Source: Pseudomonas sp. Teo4
GTDB lineage: Bacteria > Pseudomonadota > Gammaproteobacteria > Pseudomonadales > Pseudomonadaceae
Length of the DNA: 64,000 bases
NCBI RefSeq assembly: GCF_034387475.1
Contig: NZ_JAXCIL010000001.1
Location: forward strand, 186,001-250,000
Reading direction: 5' to 3'
The position numbers and the translations under genes were made by a program. Positions 56,095-64,000 of this stretch are shown here, piece by piece. Every line of letters begins with the position of its first letter. The stretch's first letter is position 1. The notes beneath the pieces are model-generated. The model saw nothing but the letters and a program-made list of their open reading frames with translations. It did not search any database and was not told where the DNA came from.

Positions 56095-56526
56095 ATGAAA
56101 CCTGTCCATCTTTCCGTTGCCTTGTTCATCACCGCTGGTCTGCTCGCAGGCCAACTCTCTGCCTGGGCTCACGGCGACGTCGCCGATCAGGTCCAGGTCC
56201 TGCAGGAAAAACAACCCTCGAATGCCCCCGGCAAGAAAGCCGTCATGCTCACCGTCAACTACGCCCCCGGGGAGGCGTCGCCCGCACATCAGCATCCGGG
56301 CGCGGTCATGGCCTACGTGCTGGAAGGGGCGGTGGTGTCGAAGCTTAACGATGAGCAAGAAAAGACCTATAAGGCCGGCGAGTACTGGTACGAGGCGCCA
56401 GGAACCGTGCACCGTGTTTCACGCAACGCCAGCCGGACGCAGCCTGCCAGGTTGCTGGTGTGGAGCCTGGTGGACGAGGGCCGGCCAGTGACCGAGCCTT
56501 ATCCTGCTGCGGGTTCGGCGCGTTGA
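56095..56526 (+). CDS. Small secreted cupin protein
   Basis: 143 residues: signal peptide (MKPVHLSVALFITAGLLAGQ, cleavage near SAWA) then a single cupin barrel with HQHPGAVMAYVLEG (metal His ligands), EYWYEAPGTVHRVSRN. Exported small cupins of this type occur beside regulators of oxidative stress, but no substrate is known. The start is set at the second ATG because AGGAG abuts the first. The 3' end overlaps the convergent deaminase gene by 28 bases. Confidence 0.85.
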   Translation: MKPVHLSVALFITAGLLAGQLSAWAHGDVADQVQVLQEKQPSNAPGKKAVMLTVNYAPGEASPAHQHPGAVMAYVLEGAVVSKLNDEQEKTYKAGEYWYEAPGTVHRVSRNASRTQPARLLVWSLVDEGRPVTEPYPAAGSAR

Positions 56527-57786
56527 GCCTGCCCCAGGCTGTCAGTTACCGCGCGCACCAAGTCATCGTCCAGCACTCGGCAGGGCGCGATCTGAACGTT
56601 TTGCGTATAGAACGGCGGCAAGCGTTGCGCCAGTTCCGCAACGTCCTTGTGCTTGCAGCCCGTTGGCAGTGATACGTATTGCAGCCCGGAGGGGAAAGAT
56701 GGCGCGGTGTGGCGTTCCACGGTAGAGCCATAGGCGCCCAGCGTCATGACGGCTTCGCTGCCGGCTGGGTCCGGAAAGTTGAGCAGGATGATCGTGCAAT
56801 GGCGAGGGTGTGTCAGGTGCTCCTGCGCTTCACGACGGACCAGCGGGTTGGCATGGTTCATCAAGTCCCAGCGCAAGGCTGCATAGCTTCGCGTGAGTTC
56901 CATGAAGGCGGTGCGAATGGGTGAGTGCTGCTCGGCACCACTCAGGCATGCCAGCAGGTTCCCGAATGGATCGAGCAGTGCCGCGGCGTTGGCGATGCTT
57001 GCCTGGCTCGCTGTCTCGAGCAGCGGCTGGGCCAGTTCAGCTCGGGGATGCGCGGATTGTCACTTCTGATACGCAAGCTCCACGGACTCATGCTGGCCAA
57101 TGCCTGGCGTACCTCGCTCTGCGCGGGCAGGGTGAGTGGGTCCTTCAGGGCAGAGGGTGGCAAACCTGTGTTGCTGCTTTCGTCATGTACTTGGTTCACG
57201 CTGGCTGCAAAAAGCGAGCTGGTCAGGCTCGATGTGGCGGCGTCGACTTGCTCGCCTGCGTAAATCGGGCCATCCGGGGCCCCGGCATACTCCCGATCAA
57301 AGGGTGTTCCGACTGCGTAGTAGCCCCATGTGGTTTGTGCGATGCGTCGAAGGGCGGGTGGCAGGCCAGGGAATTCGAAGCGCTCGTCATGGTTGATGCC
57401 GGCAAAGGTGTCGTGTGCGCTGACTGCAACGTTGAAGCCGGCCGTCAGCAGGGCACCGGCGCACATGGCGCACGGGTCAAGCGTAGTCACCACCGTCAGT
57501 TCGGCTGGCGCTGGCAGGGCGAGGCGCTGCTGATTTTCAAAATACCAGTCGATCAGGCGCCGTTCGGCGTGGGCCGTGGGGTCGTGGAGCCTGAATCCAG
57601 GCTGCGATTTGCTGCTGGTCGACGGTTGCATTACGCGATTGTGCAGGGCGACCAGTACCTTGCCGGTGGCGTTCTCTATGAGGCATCCGCCAACCGCAAA
57701 GGTTTCAAGTCGACTGGCCAGGAGGCCTGCTCGGCGGCCAGTTTTACCGCTTGCTGGGCTGTGCCGGTAACATTTTTGGCGCTCAT
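56499..57786 (-). CDS. CMP/dCMP deaminase-family zinc protein with long C-terminal extension (two frameshifts)
   Basis: About 429 residues. The N-terminal part has the deaminase zinc site: HAERRLIDWYF (His and catalytic Glu) and LDPCAMCAGALLTAGF (two Cys). A C-terminal extension of about 250 residues contains a Ser-rich region and a second segment (SGLQYVSLPTGCKHKDVAEL) that I cannot assign. The core resembles tRNA adenosine or guanine deaminases, but the extension is atypical, so the substrate is open. Breaks near 57721 (C lost) and 57032 (C lost). Start ATGAGCGCC. Confidence 0.75.
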
Positions 57787-57872
57787 GGAAGCTCCGAATC
57801 GTTAGTTGGATTCAAACGATACAGTAGCGTCGCGCCGAGGTGAGTAGGGGAAGGCAACAAGCAATGGGCAAG

Positions 57873-57908
57873 AAAAAACCTCCAGCGCTTGCGCGACTGG
57901 AGGTTTTT
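57873..57908 (-). terminator. Rho-independent terminator of tRNA-Asn
   Basis: AAAAACCTCCAGTCGCGC and its partner GCGCTGGAGGTTTTTT on the minus strand, ten bases past the tRNA. Confidence 0.93.
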
Positions 57909-57915
57909 CAGTGTT

Positions 57916-57992
57916 TGCTCCGCGACCTGGACTCGAACCAGGGACCCAATGATTAACAGTCATTTTTGCTCTACCGACTGAGCTATCGCGGA
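57916..57992 (-). tRNA. tRNA-Asn(GUU), with indels
   Basis: Acceptor TCCGCGA/TCGCGGA, D-stem GCTC/GAGC, anticodon loop CTGTTAA and T-arm CCTGG-TTCGAGT-CCAGG all match tRNA-Asn. Between GAGC and the anticodon stem there are five A where three are normal, and the 3' end reads GCAAAC instead of GCCAAAC, losing one C of the CCA. As written it would be a defective tRNA; sequence error is more likely. Confidence 0.9.
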
Positions 57993-58054
57993 ATCTGCGC
58001 GTATCTTACTGTTTGCCAAGGGGAAGTCAAGCCACCCCTTGGCAAATCAAGCAG

Positions 58055-59251
58055 TTACAGCACTTCGACGATGGCCTTGGTGACCACGTGGATGTTGCTT
58101 TGGTTCAGCGCGGCAACGGCGATACGGCCGGTGTCCAGGGCGTAGATGCCGAACTCGTTCTTCAGGCGCGCCACTTGCTCAACGGTCAGGCCCGAGTACG
58201 AGAACATGCCAGCCTGACGGCCAACGAAGCTGAAATCACGCTTGGCGCCATATTGAGCCAGCAGTTCTACCATCTGGTGGCGCATGCCATGGATGCGCTC
58301 GCGCATCTCGGCCAGCTCCGTTTCCCACATCTGACGCAGCTCGTCGCTGTTGAGCACGGTGGCGACGATGGTGGCGCCGTGAGTTGGCGGGTTGGAGTAG
58401 GTGGTGCGGATCACGCGCTTGACCTGGGACAGCACGCGGGTGCTTTCGTCCTTCGAGCCGGTGACGATCGACAGGGCGCCAACACGCTCGCCGTACAGCG
58501 AGAACGACTTGGAGAACGAGCTGGAGACGAAGAACTCCAGGCCCGATTCGGCGAACAGGCGCACAGCGAAGGCGTCTTCGGCGATGCCAGCACCAAAGCC
58601 CTGGTAGGCCATGTCGAGGAACGGCACGTGGCCCTTGGCCTTGACCACTTCCAGGACGTTTTTCCAGTCATCCAGGGTCAGGTCGACGCCGGTCGGGTTG
58701 TGGCAGCAGGCGTGCAGGACAACGACCGAGCCGGATGGCAGGTTGTTCAGGTCCTCGAGCATGCCGGCGCGGTTGACGTCGTTGCTTGGCGCGTCGTAGT
58801 AGCGGTAGTTCTGGACCGGGAAGCCTGCGCTTTCGAACAGCGCACGGTGGTTTTCCCAGCTCGGATCGCTGATGGCGACCACGGCGTTCGGCGACAGGCG
58901 CTTGAGGAAGTCGGCGCCGATCTTCAGAGCGCCGGTACCGCCGACGGCCTGCACGGTGACCACGCGGCCGGCGGCCAGCAGTGGCGACTCGGCGCCGAAG
59001 ATCAGTTTCTGCACGGCCTGGTCGTAGGTAGCGATGCCGTCGATCGGCAGGTAGCCGCGGGAGGCGTGCTGGGCGGCACGCTGGGTCTCGGCTTCGATCA
59101 CAGCGCGCAGCAGCGGAATGCGGCCTTCCTCATTGCAGTAAACGCCCACGCCCAGGTTGACCTTGTCGGTACGTGGGTCGGCGTTGAATGCTTCGTTGAG
59201 GCCCAGAATAGGGTCGCGGGGTGCCAGCTCGACAGCGGAAAACAGGCTCAT
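58055..59251 (-). CDS. tyrB: Aromatic/aspartate aminotransferase (TyrB/AspC type)
   Basis: 398 residues, fold-type I PLP enzyme, intact. MSLFSAVELAPRDPILGLNE at the N-terminus, CHNPTGVDLT, PLP Lys in SSSFSKSFSLYGERVGAL, and the late Arg in LDTGRIAVAALN. This family acts on aspartate and aromatic amino acids with 2-oxoglutarate; the gene name is a family call, aspC being the alternative. It stands between tRNA-Asn and uvrB, divergent from the latter. Confidence 0.93.
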   Translation of the reverse strand: MSLFSAVELAPRDPILGLNEAFNADPRTDKVNLGVGVYCNEEGRIPLLRAVIEAETQRAAQHASRGYLPIDGIATYDQAVQKLIFGAESPLLAAGRVVTVQAVGGTGALKIGADFLKRLSPNAVVAISDPSWENHRALFESAGFPVQNYRYYDAPSNDVNRAGMLEDLNNLPSGSVVVLHACCHNPTGVDLTLDDWKNVLEVVKAKGHVPFLDMAYQGFGAGIAEDAFAVRLFAESGLEFFVSSSFSKSFSLYGERVGALSIVTGSKDESTRVLSQVKRVIRTTYSNPPTHGATIVATVLNSDELRQMWETELAEMRERIHGMRHQMVELLAQYGAKRDFSFVGRQAGMFSYSGLTVEQVARLKNEFGIYALDTGRIAVAALNQSNIHVVTKAIVEVL

Positions 59252-59497
59252 TGTTACCTTGGCTCTGAATGGAGAGTGATAGGGCGTACACGCTCCAGCC
59301 GAATGCACTGAAGCGGTGCACAAACGGGGAGTCAGTATAGTGATACCCGCCGGTCACTGCGACAGTCTGGCGCAGCTTTTCAGACGATTTGGGCAAATAT
59401 TTTTCGACCATTGGTCGAATTGCCAGGTCCACAGTAATGGCTGCTCACACCTCGGCCATGAAACCGACGCCACGCAGCCGTATTTGGGTATAGACTA

Positions 59498-59513
59498 CTG
59501 GCTAAATTTACAG
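59498..59513. promoter_or_regulatory. Putative LexA box upstream of uvrB
   Basis: CTGGCTAAATTTACAG: CTG-N10-CAG with an AT-rich core, 25 bases before the uvrB start. It overlaps a TATAGACT -10-like element, so LexA would block it. SOS control of uvrB is established in E. coli; here it is inference from the site only. Confidence 0.5.
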
Positions 59514-59537
59514 TTGCTGCGTTGCGAGAGGCCCATC

Positions 59538-61551
<2,014 letters not shown>

Positions 61552-61580
61552 CGAACACCAGCCTCACGACCAGCACGGCT

Positions 61581-62272
61581 TTTGCTCTTGCTTTTGCTCT
61601 GCTTCTGCTTCTAGCGCGCGATAGTTCAGACACCGCCAATTGCGACTTCAGGAGGCCGAGTGTAGGTCTTGCGGAGGGAGGTGACGGGCATGGATGCCCG
61701 TCAAGCGCTGCGGCCCAGGATGGGCCGTACAGCGCGGTCCTCCCGGGAGCAAGACCGGAGCGAGGGAACCCCGGAGCGGAGCGTAGGGGCCGGATGTAGG
61801 AGCGAGCGGTTTTTGCCTACTTTTGCCCAAGAGCAAAAGTAGGTCGCCGTAAAGGCGAAAAGGTGAATTAGCGCCTCCATGGCGAATGGATATGTTCACT
61901 GTATATATGCCGCACTTCGCTCTTGGCTTTTGAAGCGAAGTTGGTTTTAAAGTGTGTGAGCATATCCATTTGCCAAGGCGACGCTTAATCACCTTTCCGC
62001 TCTTACAGCGGGTCACTTTTTGGCAAACGCCCCAAAAAGTAACCAAAAAAGTCTCGCTCCTACATCCGGCCCCTACGCTGCGCTCCGGGGTTCCCTCGCT
62101 CCGGTCTTGCTCCCGGGAGGACCGCGCTGTACGGCCCATCCTGGGCCGCAGCGCTTGACGGGCATCCATGCCCGTCACCTCCCTCCGCAAGACCTCCGCT
62201 CGGCCTCCTGAAGTCGCAATTGGCGGTGTCTGAACTACCGCGCACTAAGAGCAAAAGCAAAAGCAAAAGCAA
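61581..62272. repeat. 0.7 kb nested palindrome with 195-base arms
   Basis: Arms at 61612-61806 and 62053-62246 are near-identical reverse complements (a handful of mismatches), reading ACACCGCCAATTGCGACTTC to GCCGGATGTAGGAGCGAG. Outside them are short GCTTTTGCTCTTG-type repeats on the left and AGCAAAAGCAAAAGC on the right. The 246-base centre is AT-richer and holds a second imperfect palindrome (GGTGAATTAGCG ... CATATCCATT and mirror). No gene is supported in the whole 61552-62316 gap. Stems of this size would form a very stable RNA or a cruciform. Confidence 0.92.
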
Positions 62273-62316
62273 GAAACTTGATTGGTTTTTGGCACTTCAA
62301 CGGTTAAATATAAACC

Positions 62317-63868
62317 TCAGTGTGCCTCACCAGCCTTCAATCCCACCGGCAACTTCTTCGTCAATAATACCGCCACCATACTCACCGCCAACCCAATCCC
62401 GACAAAATGAAACGCATCGTTATAGGCCATGATCAACGCCTGTTGATGGGCAATCTCACTCAATTTGCCAAGCGCCGCGTTATCACTCCCAAACCGCTCC
62501 GCCAACTGCGCCAACCGCTCCGCCACCTGCGGGTTGCTCGGCACCAGCGCCTCACGCAAATAGTCGAAATACACCTTGCTCCGCGCATCCAGCAAGGTCG
62601 CCAGCAAGGCGATGCCAATCGCCCCCCAAGGTTGCGCAGAATGTTGAACAGGCTCGAAGCCGACCCCGCATCCTGAGGCAGGATATAAGCCGTGGCGATC
62701 AGCGAGATAGTGACCATGATCATCGGCTGCCCAAGCGCCCGAACCACCTGGATATGGTTGAACTGCGGCCCGGCAAAGTCCGGGTTGAGCACCCCGAGCC
62801 AAAGCTGGCAACGCCAAACAGGCAGAATCCCAAGGCACACAACACCTTGGGCGACACCACCTTCATCAACTGCGGCACCAACGGAATCAGGAACAACTGC
62901 GGAATACCCATCCACATGATCACTTCACCGATCTGCAGGGCGTTGTAGCCCTGAATCTGCGCCAGGTACAGCGGTAACAGGTATATCGAGCCATACAACC
63001 CCACGCCCATCCCTAGGCTGGCAATGCTCGACAGGCCGAAAATTGCGATTGCCCAGAATCCGCAGGTTGATCAGCGGGTGCGTCTTGGAGAACTGCAAGA
63101 TGACGAACGTGATCAGGCTGATCAACGCTACTGCGCCCAAGCCGACGATCAGGCTCGACTCCAGCCAGTCCTTGCGGTGCCCTTCCTCAAGGAACACTTG
63201 CAGGCATCCCAGTCCCAACCCCAAGGTGACGATGCCGGCATAGTCGTGTGCTCTTCAGTAGCTCCCAATGCGCGTCCTTCTTTTCCAGGCCGTACAGCAA
63301 GCCGGCAATCATCAATATGCCCGGCGGGATGTTGATGTAGAAGATGTACTCCCAGCCCCAGTTTTCCGTCAGCCAGCCTCCCAGCGTAGGGCCAATGGAC
63401 GGGGCGAAGGTGGCGGTCATGGCAAACATCGCCATGCCCTTGGCACGGTGGTGTTCAGGCAGCTTGATCAGCGTCAGGGTGAAGGCCAGGGGAATCAAAG
63501 CGCCCCCGGTGAACCCTTGCATCGCACGAAAGACAATCATGCTCTCCAGGTTCCAGGCCATCGAACAGAGCAGCGACGACAACAGAAACCCCGTCGACAC
63601 CCAGGCCGCCAACCTGCGCGCCGAGAGCAACTGCACCAGCCAGGCCGTGAGCGGAATCATGATGATCTCGGCCACCAGGTAGGAGGTGGAGATCCATGAG
63701 CCTTTCCTCCAGCGTCGCCGAAAGCGCGCCCTGGATGTCCTTGAGCGAGGAGTTGGTGATCTGGATGTCCAGCACTGCCATGAAAGCGCCGAGCATCACG
63801 CTCATCACGGCAATCCAGTCGCGCCGGCTCGGCTCTGCGGTCGGCCTGAGCAGTTGGTCACCGGCCAT
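62317..63868 (-). CDS. emrB: EmrB/QacA-family MFS multidrug transporter (five frameshifts)
   Basis: A 14-helix drug:proton antiporter of about 517 residues. N-terminal MLGAFMAVLDIQITNSSL with the DHA2 motif D-x-x-x-V-x-x pattern, motif C-like GPTLGGWLTENWGWEYIFYI, and a late LASIAS- and AVLLTKKLPVG end. Breaks near 63692 (extra A), 63240 (extra base), 63045 (extra T), 62807 (T lost) and 62650 (G lost). Its start overlaps the end of the membrane-fusion gene by 11 bases, so the two are coupled. Confidence 0.9.
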
Positions 63869-64000
63869 CGTGGTTGTCGTGTTCTGGCTGCAGGTCGATG
63901 GTTGCCGTGACCGACATGCCCGGACGAATGCGGCCGTGCAGCGGATTGTCGGCGAGGAAGGTCAGCTTGACCGGAATGCGCTGCACCACCTTGGTGAAGT
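63858..64000 (-). CDS. emrA: EmrA/HlyD-family membrane fusion protein (partial)
   Basis: Only the last 47 residues are visible, running off the right edge: FTKVVQRIPVKLTFLADNPL ... RIRPGMSVTATIDLQ, the C-terminal beta-barrel and membrane-proximal end of EmrA-type fusion proteins. It links EmrB to an outer-membrane channel. The gene lies upstream of emrB on the same strand. Confidence 0.85.
   Translation of the reverse strand, partial: FTKVVQRIPVKLTFLADNPLHGRIRPGMSVTATIDLQPEHDNHDGR

Noticed and set aside
58013..59311. A 432-residue open frame opposite the aminotransferase gene
   Set aside because: His/Gly/Val-rich shadow of a well-conserved PLP enzyme with all motifs on the minus strand.
61581..62272. 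The palindrome as an insertion sequence or MITE with a transposase
   Set aside because: No frame in it has transposase-like character and no target-site duplication could be shown; kept as a repeat only.

Overview
The window looks like chromosomal DNA of a Pseudomonas of the P. putida group. The reasons are the high-GC coding style, the gene orders deaD-tpm-htpX-alaA-msrB-gpx, exbB-exbD-lpxK-trm112-kdsB-ptp-murB, rne/rluC-HAD-sppA-maf-yceD-rpmF-plsX-fabD-fabG-acpP-fabF-pabC-mltG-tmk-holB-tatD and moaA-lipoprotein-DUF1285-tyrB-uvrB, and many extragenic palindromes ending in a CGCGGGTAAACCCGCTCCCACAGG-like core. Species assignment is inference; no database was searched.

Layout. 0-16 kb: an edge-truncated LysR regulator, a class II DAHP synthase, a spermidine-synthase-like protein, the DEAD-box helicase, then stress and repair enzymes (DOPA dioxygenase, TPMT, HtpX, MsrB, glutathione peroxidase, free Met-R-sulfoxide reductase), AlaA and a hybrid histidine kinase. 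16.4-17.1 kb: five tRNAs (Glu-Gly-Glu-Gly-Gly). 17.1-18.7 kb: the wreck of a chaperone-usher fimbrial operon in which one deletion has joined the N-terminus of the major pilin to the last 50 residues of the usher. 18.8-29 kb: FadE, an unrecognised AT-richer 484-residue gene, a GST, an ABC exporter and ComEC. 29-34 kb: ExbBD plus lipid A, KDO and peptidoglycan genes. 34-51.5 kb: RNase E, then the classic fatty acid synthesis and DNA replication cluster. 51.7-64 kb: a class V aminotransferase, TetR, MoaA, small envelope genes, a deaminase, tRNA-Asn, an aromatic aminotransferase, UvrB, a 0.7 kb palindrome and an EmrAB-type pump.

The most striking property of the sequence as given is that roughly 60 one- or two-base indels interrupt genes, including many that no bacterium can lose (rne, fabD, fabF, tmk, holB, uvrB, exbD) and even tRNA-Asn. 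Nearly all drop one G or C from a short G/C run. This is the signature of an unpolished long-read assembly rather than of gene decay. Frameshifted genes are therefore annotated over their full restored extent, with the break positions stated.

I see no convincing new multi-gene system. The best candidates for something undescribed are the orphan gene at 22.0-23.5 kb, the family of about 225-base modular palindromes with exchangeable arms and an asymmetric core (four copies), and the nested 0.7 kb palindrome after uvrB.
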